Of a DNA stretch of 64,000 nucleotides, positions 46,481 through 56,474 are shown piece by piece. This stretch comes from Planctomycetota bacterium (GTDB lineage: Bacteria > Planctomycetota > Planctomycetia > Pirellulales > Pirellulaceae). The translations under genes and the position numbers were made by a program. The stretch lies in the NCBI GenBank assembly GCA_014238905.1, contig JABAAE010000002.1, forward strand, positions 326,115-390,114, given 5' to 3'. The notes beneath the pieces were generated by a model. It saw only the letters and a list, made by a program, of their open reading frames with translations, was not told where the DNA came from and ran no database searches. Each line of letters starts with the position of its first letter. Within the stretch, counting starts at the first letter, position 1.

Positions 46481-47608
46481 TCAGTCGATTTCTCCTTTCA
46501 GCTCTATCGGACGATCAAGGAATTCGGGATCTTCAATCGGTCCTCGGAATTCTTGGCTGAACCCGATTCCCATAAAAATCTGCTCGATAGCAATGCCAAC
46601 CATTTCCGACATCCCTCCCATTCTGTTCACCTTCATCGTGACAACGTTTTCTTTTGACTGGGCGGCAAATCCGGCAAGAATTTCATTGGCGATGGGCATC
46701 GCTTTAGCCGCAACAGAAAGCTGATTCTTGATCATGCCTTGGACTTCTTCGTCTAGATTTTCCAAATTCTTCATCTGTTCATCTAAATGCGTTTGGGCAG
46801 CTGAAAGCGACGTTTTTCCCATTGCTACTAACGCAGAACTCAATCCCTTCATCTGGCTGGCTGCTGCTTTATTTTTGCAAGTCAATTGAATCACCAAAGG
46901 ACTGCTCGATCGCAAATCCATATATCCCGTTCCGGCCAAAACGGTGTGAATGGACTTCAATGGGTCGATAGGTAATCCAAGTGGGGGCAGGTCGGAAAAG
47001 AACTGCGATGCCATCTCTTTGAAGCCGTCATTCGAACGGAACGCTACGGAGATCTCTGCTTTAGCGGGTGCAGATTTAATCTTGTCAGCCATGGTCCCCA
47101 TTCCAGACTCGGCTTGGATAATTAACTCAATAGCCCCCGCAGTCGCCATGGTAAATTTTCTCTTGTTAGCAAAATACAGATTCGGCTCACTTTTACTGCT
47201 CGCTTTTAAATAAGTTTTTCCCATAAATTCAGTTTCGTCACTCTTAAATCGAGGGTTCTTTTCGAAAAACGACTCTCTGTCGAAATCTTGGCTGAATTCA
47301 AAGGTGACAGCAAATTCGGGTTCTGATTCCCCAATAGCAAAAAAGTTTTGCGTTGTGACTGCCTTCATTTCCATCAAATCAAATCCCCCCTCGTTTTCCA
47401 CAAGAGCAGCGAATTTCTCCAAAACCTCGGATTTTTTTTCCATGTGACCACGCAGCTTTTGGACATCAATCCTTACGATGCAAAAGGCATCATCTGATAG
47501 ATGGGTGGTATCAATTTTGGCCGTCTGTGCTGAAGCAGAATGCAGCCCTGAAGCTCCGAGCAAGACCACGGCTGAAAACAAAAACGCAGAGTTAAACGGG
47601 TGATACAT
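46481..47608 (-). CDS. Exported protein of unknown function
   Basis: 375 aa starting at ATG 47608, which places a clear signal peptide at the N-terminus (FLFSAVVLLGASGLHSASAQ); an earlier in-frame start at 47659 would bury it. The mature protein has no recognised motif; it contains repeated helical segments with ELIIQAESGMGTMADKIK and QMKGLSSALVAMGK. It is probably a planctomycete-type periplasmic protein. Not clearly related to the 36.5 kb lipoprotein. Confidence 0.75.
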   Translation of the reverse strand: MYHPFNSAFLFSAVVLLGASGLHSASAQTAKIDTTHLSDDAFCIVRIDVQKLRGHMEKKSEVLEKFAALVENEGGFDLMEMKAVTTQNFFAIGESEPEFAVTFEFSQDFDRESFFEKNPRFKSDETEFMGKTYLKASSKSEPNLYFANKRKFTMATAGAIELIIQAESGMGTMADKIKSAPAKAEISVAFRSNDGFKEMASQFFSDLPPLGLPIDPLKSIHTVLAGTGYMDLRSSSPLVIQLTCKNKAAASQMKGLSSALVAMGKTSLSAAQTHLDEQMKNLENLDEEVQGMIKNQLSVAAKAMPIANEILAGFAAQSKENVVTMKVNRMGGMSEMVGIAIEQIFMGIGFSQEFRGPIEDPEFLDRPIELKGEID

Positions 47609-47787
47609 ATTATTGATCTCGGGGAGTTTTGTAATGACTCGTTTCGAATTGACGGTCAAGTCACAACCATCTTAGGCTATTCGGCCGCATTTAGTAAAAA
47701 TTGGCAAAAAAAACCTAAAGACTAATCGTTTTTTTATGGAGGCTGTCATGGCATCTTCAATAAAAGCCATTGTTGAAAAACCGGCAC

Positions 47788-49347
47788 TTAATTCCGAAAG
47801 TTTTCCAACGAAAGAGCAACGTTAGCGTGATGTCGAGGCAGCCCAAAACCATAAACCTGAACAACATCAATATCACTTAAACGGGACACTACACCGTCAT
47901 TCAATAGCTTCCATGCTTCAATTTTGAGATCCGATGGATTGTGTCGATAGGCTCGAATACGATCCGATACATATTCAGGACAAGGCTTTTCTACAACAAA
48001 CGGTAGCCGCATCTTCTTCAGCAACTGAACCATGGTCGCGATGCCTTGCGGAATAGTTTGATCGGTAATGGCCAACTCCGCAAAAGTCGATCGATCCCCG
48101 ACCGTAGCTAATCGGGTCATCTTCAGGCCCATCATCAATCGTAAATCGATAATGTCCTCATCCATTTGATCGATTCGAAATTCGTTGGAGGTGCAAACCA
48201 TCAAGGATGGTTCAAGATTTTTTACGATTTGCAGAGTCTCTTGGGAGAAATCGTCGAGAAAAAAAATGCTACCTGGAAGGTCGTTCTTCTGGTCGCGTTT
48301 GGCTTGTTCACCGCTTTCGGTTGGGGATAGCAACTCAATCGATATTTTTTGCCGCAACATCGGCTCCAAAATTTTCACGTCTTTTTCGGATAAGTGATCA
48401 AACACGATCTGGTTGAATGGCAGGGGTTGAGTGCCTGACGAAACCACCGGGACTTTTTTTGCTGCCCGTTCTGCAAAAAACAACTCCAACAGCGTTCTAG
48501 CCTCTGGGGAAGATAGAGCTCTGACAAAAATTTCATTTTCGATAACTAAACCATCCTCCAGTGACAGGTCCATTGACTTTTCTATCGCTTCGATTGCCAG
48601 ATGGCTGGCGGCGGCACCTTTGAATTTCTCCTGACAACGATTTCGCAAAGCCGATATCCCTTGGTCCACGGCGGCAGCCTCCTTGGACGGAATACTCAAT
48701 TCGCCGGTTCTGCGAATGGGTTCATTGGAAGCCTTTAGTGCCAATGCAATTGCCGACTGGATGAAAGATTGCCAGTTGTCGGAAGACTCGAGAGCGGGCA
48801 AATTCACCAATTCGTCAATCAAACCCCATTCCACGGCCTTTTCCGCGGAAACAGGTTCGCCCAAAGCACAGATCTCTGCGGCGTTCAATATCCCAACCAA
48901 GCGGGGCAGTCGCTGAGTACCGCCGGCACCCGGTATCAGACCCAGTTTGACTTCCGGCAAACCCAACAGGGTTTTGGAATGAGCCAATCGGTAGTGACAG
49001 GCTAATGCCAATTCCAAACCACCTCCCAAAGTCGTTCCAAAAAGAGCGCAAACAATCGGCTTGGCGAACGATTCAATCGCGTTGGTTAATTCGTAGTATC
49101 CTGCACCTTGGCCGCAGGACCCCTCAGCGATCATCCGCTGAAATTTGGACACGTCTGCGCCGGCAACAAAGGTACTCCCACTAGCTGAAAGGACGACAGC
49201 CATAACCTGAGGATTATCTTCAAGGTTCCTTAAGGCTTCTAAAAGGCGAATGGCTACTTCATCCGAGAGAGCATTCACCGGCGGATTGTCGACCAGAATC
49301 ACACCAACGCCCTTGCTTACTTCGACTGAAACCAATTGCTGCTCCAC
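47788..49347 (-). CDS. FadB-like protein: enoyl-CoA hydratase with a degenerate dehydrogenase half
   Basis: 519 aa. The N-terminal 190 residues form a crotonase domain with an oxyanion-hole segment (VVLSASGSTFVAGADVSKF), CALFGTTLGGGLELALACHY and LPEVKLGLIPGAGGTQRLP, which keeps the catalytic Glu positions. After the linker (about 270-295), a true FadB would have an NAD-binding GxGxMG loop; here the corresponding stretch (PFNQIVFDHLSEKDVKIL) has none. The C-terminal segment (RLPFVVEKPCPEYVSDRIRA and DGVVSRLSDIDVVQVYGFGL) still resembles 3-hydroxyacyl-CoA dehydrogenase. The hydratase is probably active; the dehydrogenase is probably not. Downstream of the acyl-CoA ligase by 43 bases. Confidence 0.82.
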   Translation of the reverse strand: MEQQLVSVEVSKGVGVILVDNPPVNALSDEVAIRLLEALRNLEDNPQVMAVVLSASGSTFVAGADVSKFQRMIAEGSCGQGAGYYELTNAIESFAKPIVCALFGTTLGGGLELALACHYRLAHSKTLLGLPEVKLGLIPGAGGTQRLPRLVGILNAAEICALGEPVSAEKAVEWGLIDELVNLPALESSDNWQSFIQSAIALALKASNEPIRRTGELSIPSKEAAAVDQGISALRNRCQEKFKGAAASHLAIEAIEKSMDLSLEDGLVIENEIFVRALSSPEARTLLELFFAERAAKKVPVVSSGTQPLPFNQIVFDHLSEKDVKILEPMLRQKISIELLSPTESGEQAKRDQKNDLPGSIFFLDDFSQETLQIVKNLEPSLMVCTSNEFRIDQMDEDIIDLRLMMGLKMTRLATVGDRSTFAELAITDQTIPQGIATMVQLLKKMRLPFVVEKPCPEYVSDRIRAYRHNPSDLKIEAWKLLNDGVVSRLSDIDVVQVYGFGLPRHHANVALSLENFRN

Positions 49348-49390
49348 TATTCACCTCATATCCACGAACATCCAAGATTCAATTCATCAA

Positions 49391-51040
49391 CTACGACATG
49401 GACTGCAAAGCCAATCGGGAAATCTTTCCCGTCGGTCCACGTGGTAGTGAATCCATTATTTCAATGATCCTCGGCCACTTGTAAGCGGCAAGCTTCGTTT
49501 TGCATCCCTGGATCAGCTGATGTTCGGCGGCTTGCTTGACTGACTGGTTACCCACCACAAACTTTGAATGGCGAATCGAAATCACAGCTTTGATTTCCTG
49601 TCCCAATCGGTTATCGGGCACTCCAAATACCACAGCTTCACCAACCCAATCCAACGAGAGCAGTACCTCCTCGATTTGCCCAGGATTCACTTGGTAGCCA
49701 CCTCTGGTAATTATCTCAGTGCTCCGTTCCACGATGGTAAGGGTGCCGTCAGCATTGAATTGTGCCAAGTCCCCTGTTCCAAACCAACCCTCCCAGTGGG
49801 GCGATCCGATTTCCGGCGGTAAGCGAAAATACGATTTGAAAACATTCGGGCCTCTGACGAAAAGTTCCCCAACTTCCCCCGGTTCAACTTCAGACCGGTC
49901 GCCGCTTAGGATTCGGAGTTGGATGTCACGAAATGGCCTCCCCACATTTCCATTTTTTTCTGCCTCATTAATTCTTTGGCAGCAAATCATGGGTGACGTT
50001 TCCGTCATCCCATAGCTCTCCTGTATACAAATCCCAAATGAATCCAAGAACTCATTTTTCAGATTGGGTGACAATCGCGCCCCACCGCAGACACAAAACT
50101 GAAGCGATTCGATCATGAGCGAATGGCATGATGTAGCGGCCTCAACCAGATCAAAATACATAGCGGGAACCCCCGCAAAAAACGTCACCTGATGATGGCT
50201 GATGATGTGAATGGCCTCCAGTGGCTCGAACCGTTTCATCAACGACAGGCAGCCTCCCTGATACCACAGCCCAAGCAACATGTTGGTCAGGCCAAAAACA
50301 TGCGAGAGAGGCAATGCCGCCAATCCAACATGTCCAGGCCCGAGCCGATTCACATTGTCCCGGTAACTGAATTTTTCCTCACTCACCAGCCAACTGTTAT
50401 GCAACAAATTTCGATGAGTCAATTCGACTCCCTTAGGAGATCCACTTGAACCGCTGGTATAAAGAATAACCGCCGTTCGTTGAGAATCACCATCTCTCCA
50501 GTGCGTTCTCCATTCACTTAATTCCTGCCCGTTGGCAATCAAACGGCCATCCTTGCAGTTGACTCTGGACTCGGCAACCCAATCGTCCGGGACGGAAATA
50601 ACTTGGCACTCGGAGATGGATTCCAAGGCCCTCTCCGCTTTCTCAAGCCATGATTGATGAACCACAAACCATGTCGAGCGACTGTGCTCAATCTGTAAAC
50701 GAATTTCCTCTTCTGACAAAAGCGGGTTAACGGGAACAACCACCGCATCCTGCCACAACGCCGCAAAATAAAAAACAGGAAACGACGGGCAATTGGGAAT
50801 CATCAAGGCCACATTGACAACCGGTGGATCGGGCTGGCAGGAATCATCCGCCTCCCCAACGGCAACCGGAATTGTGACCTCCGGCCGCAAGTTTAAGAAC
50901 TCATCTATCGCGTTGCGAACAGCGGCAACCACCTCTGAATACGAGTAGACATTCTCCCCATACCGGATCGCTGGTTCGTTTCCAAAACGAACCGCTGAAT
51001 CTAGAAGAATTTCTCCGAGATGACGATGTTCAGCCATCAT
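49391..51040 (-). CDS. AMP-forming acyl-CoA ligase
   Basis: 549 aa. The ATP/AMP site is TAVILYTSGSSGSPKGVELT; further family motifs are ESYGMTETSP, WFGTGDLAQFNADG and RGGYQVNPGQIEEVL. The C-terminal catalytic Lys is in PRGPTGKISRL. It activates a carboxylic (probably fatty or aromatic) acid to its CoA ester. ATG 51040 is used; the upstream extension to 51181 has no ribosome site. It feeds the FadB-like protein encoded 43 bases downstream. Confidence 0.9.
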   Translation of the reverse strand: MMAEHRHLGEILLDSAVRFGNEPAIRYGENVYSYSEVVAAVRNAIDEFLNLRPEVTIPVAVGEADDSCQPDPPVVNVALMIPNCPSFPVFYFAALWQDAVVVPVNPLLSEEEIRLQIEHSRSTWFVVHQSWLEKAERALESISECQVISVPDDWVAESRVNCKDGRLIANGQELSEWRTHWRDGDSQRTAVILYTSGSSGSPKGVELTHRNLLHNSWLVSEEKFSYRDNVNRLGPGHVGLAALPLSHVFGLTNMLLGLWYQGGCLSLMKRFEPLEAIHIISHHQVTFFAGVPAMYFDLVEAATSCHSLMIESLQFCVCGGARLSPNLKNEFLDSFGICIQESYGMTETSPMICCQRINEAEKNGNVGRPFRDIQLRILSGDRSEVEPGEVGELFVRGPNVFKSYFRLPPEIGSPHWEGWFGTGDLAQFNADGTLTIVERSTEIITRGGYQVNPGQIEEVLLSLDWVGEAVVFGVPDNRLGQEIKAVISIRHSKFVVGNQSVKQAAEHQLIQGCKTKLAAYKWPRIIEIMDSLPRGPTGKISRLALQSMS

Positions 51041-51499
51041 TGAGTCGTGTTCTACCCTGATTTTATTGACCCTAGAACGCGTTCTTACAAAGTTCAATCG
51101 ATCCTGAACCACCGACAATCTGGATGCACAATGAACGATACCGATCCGCCAACACTTTGACCTGAAAATCCATTCTAACACTTATCAATCGGTCGGTTAC
51201 TACAGGCCAAGAGAAGATCTGGTGTGGCTAAGCAACCAAAAAATTGCCCCTCAACAAATGGCAACATTTATGCCAGCAAGATCTGGTGGTTTGCAAGTAC
51301 ATCCCTTGCGAGCAAATGGGCGAAAAACATTTTGAAATTCGCGCCTGTTGCCCTTCGAATCACCTATTCGCTTCGGCTAGAAAGACCCTGCTGGGGACCG
51401 GGTTGCGTTTTCCGGAGATCAACACACCACGATTCATAAGCTAATCCCGAGATGGGTGATGACCAAAAACGCATTAAAGGAGATCCGCTATGGGGACTT
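51041..51499. other. Intergenic region, nothing recognised
   Basis: About 459 bases upstream of the ligase and downstream of the DUF11 gene. No supported gene, RNA or repeat was seen. Confidence 0.5.
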
Positions 51500-53827
51500 T
51501 TACTTAAACGGCTGAAAGCTGCCACCGGTGGCTGGACCAACACTGTCCGCATTCTGAGGGACAGAATTTACCGGCGCCAGCCCCACTGACGACGGGATCC
51601 CTGTGGGTGCAGCGGTCTCCGAAACCCCAGTAGGTGTCTTTGTATCGGAGGGCGAGACTGCCGAGGGCAGACTCTGTGCTGTCGGTTGAATTCCCTCTCC
51701 AAAAAACTTGGTCGTTCCTTCAGCAATTCGGCGGATGTCCTGTGCTTTGCATTCGACAATCGCTCTGAAAGTGTGCGTTCCAGGCTGGAATGCCTTCGCC
51801 ACGACTTTGAGAGAGACACTCTCGCCAACATCGATCTTGGGAATAGCGGTAAATGAAATCACACCTGGTTCAATTCTCGATGCAACACCCTTACCGGCAA
51901 CCGGTTCGATATGATCCGAAAATTCACCCGAGACCAAAACATTTGTGGCTGCCTTGGTTCCACGATTCTTTACCAGTAATTCGTAAACAACTTCTCTTCC
52001 GACGCCCTGTGGACCACGCGGGTCAACAACCTCCAGAGTTAAATCGGCTAACGCTTCTACCTTGGTCGTCACCACATCTCCAGCAGTCAATCCCGTCTTG
52101 GACCGCACGCCAATTTCCATGGTGGCATCCCCAGCTTGCTGAATCAGGCATGTGATAATAAATTCCCGTTTGGAACCTGCGGGAAGATCCCCAATATTCC
52201 AGCGGATGTTTCGGTTGGTATTTTCCAGCAAGTTGGAAAGGCCTGAAATATATTCAGCACCCAATGGCACCAAGGAGGCCGCTGAAATCTCCTCAGCGGT
52301 CGCATCTCCTGTGTTTTCAACCGTCACATTGTAGGTCAGGGCACTGCCGGCATACTTGAATTTCGGCGCCTTTGCGGTAACAAGAAGCTTGGCCCGTCGT
52401 ACCAATACCTCTTTGGCAATCCCGGATTTCACTCCCGCGTCTCCATTCACAAAAGCCTCCAGTTTAAGTGGACCGGATTCGCCAGCGGTTAATTCAACTT
52501 CGAACTGTTTGGTTGCCCCGGCGGCGATGGTTCCCACCGAAGCACTATCACCACCCAAAGTTTCCGAAAGGGAAACTCCGACTTTTTCTGCCGCACCATT
52601 TCCCGTGTTTTCAATGGTGATGGTATAGACCGCTTTTTCACCATACTTGATGTCATCCGGGCCCATTATCCGGGTGGCGAGCTTGGGCTGGGTGACCATC
52701 ACTTTTGCCGCACCGCTTATCGGAGCGGTCGTCCATTCTGTTTTCAGTTGGAACGCTCGGTTTTCTCGAGGCATCAAGGTCAAGCTGACGAGGGCATCTT
52801 GCTGGCCAGGAAGATACGAAAGAGTCCAGACGATCCCTTTGGCATCCCCCATACTTTTCACTTCGGCGACACCCCCGGTTGCGGACGGTGTCCCGATGAT
52901 TTCTACCCAAGCCGGAATCTCAATACCAAGGATAACTTCATTGGCAGCTAAGTTTCCCAAATTGGAAACTTTCACGTTAAAGGCGCCTGGTTTGTCAACA
53001 GAAATGGTTTTGGGACCCGTTGTCATGACTCTGAGCTGAGGACTCATCTGCATTTCAGTAAACTGACTCAACTCCGCCGCCGGTGGCTTTGTTGGTGTGG
53101 CAGGTAATCGGGTGGCCGCATTGTTAGGTATCCGATTGATCGGCCCGGTGTTTCGAATCCGCAATGGTTTCTCCACAGGTTGCGACGCATCATTTCCACT
53201 TTTTGATCCAATTGGCATCTCGGCAGATCGCACATTCACCTCGGCAATCTCTTTTCGGATAAACCTTGGATTCACTTGATTTCTGCGATCGGCGATCTTG
53301 GGCGGACCCAATTTGCTTTCGTCTTCTGTTTTCTGAGCCCTAACTGGTTGACTCCTGGGGGCAAACGAGCTGGCCAACGGTTGAATGGCTGGTGCTCTGG
53401 TCGCCGAAGGTGTTTCAACGGATGACTGAACCTTCTTGGGAGGAACAAATGAACTAGGCGGTTCCAAGTCAGGCAGTGGCTGAGCGTCTTTTCTAGTGAT
53501 CGGTTCAGATGGAATATTAAGCGGATCCGGCTGTTGCCGGCTCGCGACACTGACGCCACCGGCAGCTTCATTTTTGCGGCCTGTCAGGATCGATGGAATG
53601 TCCTCTTGGGCTTTACGATCCAAAGAGGGGGATGCTGCTCCACTCTTGCCATTTTCTTGGAGAAAGGAGGCCGGCGTCACTTTTAGGTCTTTGGTGGACA
53701 ACTTTCTGAGTGGTGAAACTTCGGAAAGTTGAAATCCAGCGTTGTCGGAAAGGCGATCGGAATCCTGCCCGAAAACGGACGAAAAATTCAGGCTTAGTGA
53801 AAACAAAACCAGGAAAAAAATCCGCAT
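51500..53827 (-). CDS. Exported DUF11/CARDB-repeat surface protein
   Basis: 775 aa. A signal peptide (about 1-20, FLVLFSLSLNFSSVFG) precedes a Pro/Ser/Arg-rich disordered region to about residue 260. Then four or more related beta-sandwich modules follow, with recurring patterns such as VYTITIENTGNGAAEKV, LTYNVTVENTGDATAEEI and VYELLVKNRGTKAATNV, typical of DUF11 or CARDB-like repeats. Probably a wall or outer-surface structural protein. The C-terminus is again Pro/Ser-rich. Confidence 0.88.
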   Translation of the reverse strand: MRIFFLVLFSLSLNFSSVFGQDSDRLSDNAGFQLSEVSPLRKLSTKDLKVTPASFLQENGKSGAASPSLDRKAQEDIPSILTGRKNEAAGGVSVASRQQPDPLNIPSEPITRKDAQPLPDLEPPSSFVPPKKVQSSVETPSATRAPAIQPLASSFAPRSQPVRAQKTEDESKLGPPKIADRRNQVNPRFIRKEIAEVNVRSAEMPIGSKSGNDASQPVEKPLRIRNTGPINRIPNNAATRLPATPTKPPAAELSQFTEMQMSPQLRVMTTGPKTISVDKPGAFNVKVSNLGNLAANEVILGIEIPAWVEIIGTPSATGGVAEVKSMGDAKGIVWTLSYLPGQQDALVSLTLMPRENRAFQLKTEWTTAPISGAAKVMVTQPKLATRIMGPDDIKYGEKAVYTITIENTGNGAAEKVGVSLSETLGGDSASVGTIAAGATKQFEVELTAGESGPLKLEAFVNGDAGVKSGIAKEVLVRRAKLLVTAKAPKFKYAGSALTYNVTVENTGDATAEEISAASLVPLGAEYISGLSNLLENTNRNIRWNIGDLPAGSKREFIITCLIQQAGDATMEIGVRSKTGLTAGDVVTTKVEALADLTLEVVDPRGPQGVGREVVYELLVKNRGTKAATNVLVSGEFSDHIEPVAGKGVASRIEPGVISFTAIPKIDVGESVSLKVVAKAFQPGTHTFRAIVECKAQDIRRIAEGTTKFFGEGIQPTAQSLPSAVSPSDTKTPTGVSETAAPTGIPSSVGLAPVNSVPQNADSVGPATGGSFQPFK

Positions 53828-54054
53828 CTATCTAGTCCTTACAATTCACGAAAGTACACGCATCTCGAAATCCTATCGGCCATCTCCATCGTGGGAGTTT
53901 AGGAAAACTTTTCCGATTTTGACGATTACCGAACTATTCAGACTGCCCAATCTAACCCGTCGATCCGAATCACGCTGGGATTGCCGTAGCCCTTAACAAG
54001 GCAGAGTGCTATCATTTCGCCAAAAAGAGTGAATGGAATCCGAAAAAGTTTTCT

Positions 54055-54816
54055 ATGAATATGGCAATTATTCGATCTGTCAAAGAAACGCAATCCCAAA
54101 CTGTTCGCTGGCTGCTGCTTGGAGCGATCACGGGTCTGGTCTTTATACCTGTCGCCTTTTCGACCGATCTATGGATTGCCACGCGAGTCAATGATCAATC
54201 GATTCCTGGCGACATACGAGCCATCTTGAATCGTGCCGAAAGTTTTGCACATCTAGTTGGTGTCGGCTTCATCTTGTTGACGATTGGGGTAGCTGCTCCC
54301 CACCTGCGACGCCAAATCAAAGCTATTCTTTGGATGCTGGCTTGTGTCGGAGTGGCCGTTTTTTCGATCAAGATCAGCCTGATCCGAATTCGTCCCAGGG
54401 GAGGAGCTGCGGCAGAATTTGATTCCGTCTGGGAAACCTTTCAGGGCATTAGTCCGACCATCTCGAAATTTGACTTTTCGCAAATTACCAACAGTAACCT
54501 GCAGTCCTTTCCCTCGGGACACACAGCCACCGCGGTGACCCTGGCGGTCGGGCTTTCCCTCGTTTATCCAAGAGCCAGGTACGTTTTTTTACTATTGGCC
54601 TTGCTAGCGGGCTCGCAGCGAATTTCGTCCTCGGCCCATTATTTAAGCGACGTAGTTGCTGGGACTGTACTGGCTCTCATTCTGTGCGCTATCCTCCTTT
54701 GGACACCGTTTTTTGGTCATGCTTTTTTCGGCACCAATTCGAGTCCCCTTAAGGCCACCCCAAAGAATCCAACCTCTCCCGACCAACCAGATCGAGTAGA
54801 AAAACCGGAAAGCTAA
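54055..54816 (+). CDS. PAP2 family phosphatase
   Basis: 253 aa with about five or six membrane helices. The acid-phosphatase signature is complete: KX6RP (K106 to P114), PSGH (153-156) and RX5HX3D (R189, H195, D199), so the enzyme is expected to be active. PAP2 proteins dephosphorylate lipid phosphates such as phosphatidate or undecaprenyl pyrophosphate; which one is not readable. Polar C-terminal tail. Confidence 0.92.
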   Translation: MNMAIIRSVKETQSQTVRWLLLGAITGLVFIPVAFSTDLWIATRVNDQSIPGDIRAILNRAESFAHLVGVGFILLTIGVAAPHLRRQIKAILWMLACVGVAVFSIKISLIRIRPRGGAAAEFDSVWETFQGISPTISKFDFSQITNSNLQSFPSGHTATAVTLAVGLSLVYPRARYVFLLLALLAGSQRISSSAHYLSDVVAGTVLALILCAILLWTPFFGHAFFGTNSSPLKATPKNPTSPDQPDRVEKPES

Positions 54817-54908
54817 CACGGACAAGCTAAGCCCGTTCATCAATGGTTGCCCCCCCCTTCCCTGTCATGCTGACATTGCAGAAACCTGATTGCTGGAAGA
54901 GAGAGCCG

Positions 54909-55541
54909 CTAGACGACGACAGCGACAGCCATTTGGAATTCCGAAAATTCTCGTACGGAATCAAAATCTGGCTCCAGCTCAATCCTCTCACGGATCGCCG
55001 GCTCCAATTCGATCGCCTTGAAAAGGTAATCACAACTTTGTGAAACATTTCCAATCAACGCCCAGTAGCAGGCCAGGCAATAATTGGCTGACACATGCGA
55101 GGGCTGAGATCTAACCCCCTCTTCAAGGGTCTCAATGGCTAACACCAGATTGTTCAAGCCCCTGTAACAACGGGCCAGACCAAGTCGGTTTTTCATGTTG
55201 TCGGATTCATATTCCAGCGCTTCGGTGAAAGCGGTCACGCCGCTTTCGAAGTCGCATCTAAGCTGAAAAGCCCTCCCACGCAGAAAAGCTGCATATCCTC
55301 TTCGTCCAGAACGCACATCCAGTCGGTCCAGAGAATGCAGGGCCTTCCCACTAATTAACTCGACGACTTCCATTTCCGGCGGCCAGCATTCATCAAGGCA
55401 GGTCAACAGATCTAGGTAGCCTTCTGCCTGTCGGATGAGCTGCTGTCGACGAATTTTTTCAAGCTGAGACACGTTTTCTTTCAACTCGGGAAACGACGGA
55501 ATTGGACTTGGAATTTTCGCCAGAAAGGACGATGCGGCCAT
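54909..55541 (-). CDS. TPR-repeat protein
   Basis: 210 aa from ATG 55541; a TTG nine codons earlier is possible. The central part (about 90-190) contains three TPR-like helix pairs: RAFQLRCDFESGVTAFTEAL, ARCYRGLNNLVLAIETLEEG and ACYWALIGNVSQSCDYLFKA. Probably a scaffold or adaptor. Partner unknown. Confidence 0.72.
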   Translation of the reverse strand: MAASSFLAKIPSPIPSFPELKENVSQLEKIRRQQLIRQAEGYLDLLTCLDECWPPEMEVVELISGKALHSLDRLDVRSGRRGYAAFLRGRAFQLRCDFESGVTAFTEALEYESDNMKNRLGLARCYRGLNNLVLAIETLEEGVRSQPSHVSANYCLACYWALIGNVSQSCDYLFKAIELEPAIRERIELEPDFDSVREFSEFQMAVAVVV

Positions 55542-56070
55542 GGCAATAGTCGGTATGGAAATGACCAATCTGACTGATGAAATGCCGGTAGCTCGCGCAA
55601 CGCCAATAGTCTAGCTGCTGCCTCGGCTTAGCCAAGTTTTGTCCGTCAAGATTCAGGATTTCTTAAGATGAAAACGCCAATTGTTGGAGGTTGAAAAGCA
55701 TTTCCAGTTGCATCGATTAGACGGAATTTGAATCCATTCCTATTTGGGAAAATCCCAGATGTTGCTTTTTTACCACGTCGAGCAGATTTGGATGTTGCCC
55801 AATGGCAACCTATCGATCCCGATCCAATTCGATGAATAACCACACAACTTGCTACCTCTAAACACTTTAGGCCAAAAGATCCTTCCCAAAGAATGGTTTG
55901 GCATCACTTCTGCATTCATCTTGGAAGCCGTTAAATGAAGGAACGAACCTTTGGTTCAATCTCGGTGGACTTACCAATTCTGGCATTAGCCACCGGTTCA
56001 CCCTGTTGCGATTGCTCAAGCGAGCGATCAGCTTCAAACGCTGACAATACCGTTTCGATTTGGAATAGAG
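55542..56070. other. Intergenic region, nothing recognised
   Basis: About 529 bases between divergent genes. Short frames lack ribosome sites and protein-like composition. No RNA or repeat was seen. Confidence 0.5.
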
Positions 56071-56436
56071 ATGAAACAAACGCGACAAAAGCTGATGGCA
56101 GGTCTAGTCCTGGCTGCCCTGTCTTTTTTGACGTCGTTTGCGTTACTCAATCCGGCAAATCCCCCTCAATCTCCCTCAGCGGGTACAACGCACATCCAGG
56201 GGACTTCATCCGACGTACAAGGGAGCCCATTGATAAAAAGGGCTGATGCGACCCTGAACCGACCATCCAGTTTGACTGCGCTGGTTATCAACTTGAGGAG
56301 TATCCACCCCCTTACCTTGGCCGCTCTTCAGATCCTGATCGTTCTGATGATCTGTGTATTGCTCACCGATAACGAGGAGCTTGAGCTTTATCTAAAAATT
56401 GATTTTCGCCCGCCCAGCGTAGATATCCTGCAATAG
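56071..56436 (+). CDS. Small predicted membrane protein, unknown function
   Basis: 121 aa. Two hydrophobic segments (about 9-27, AGLVLAALSFLTSFALLNP, and about 77-98, LTLAALQILIVLMICVLL) enclose a polar loop; a short charged C-terminus follows. The first could be a signal anchor. No family is recognised. It is convergent with yebC. The membrane pattern and the ATG start support it moderately. Confidence 0.5.
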   Translation: MKQTRQKLMAGLVLAALSFLTSFALLNPANPPQSPSAGTTHIQGTSSDVQGSPLIKRADATLNRPSSLTALVINLRSIHPLTLAALQILIVLMICVLLTDNEELELYLKIDFRPPSVDILQ

Positions 56437-56474
56437 ATTGAGGGAACCGATCAGGTTACTTCAATCTGTCTGGA

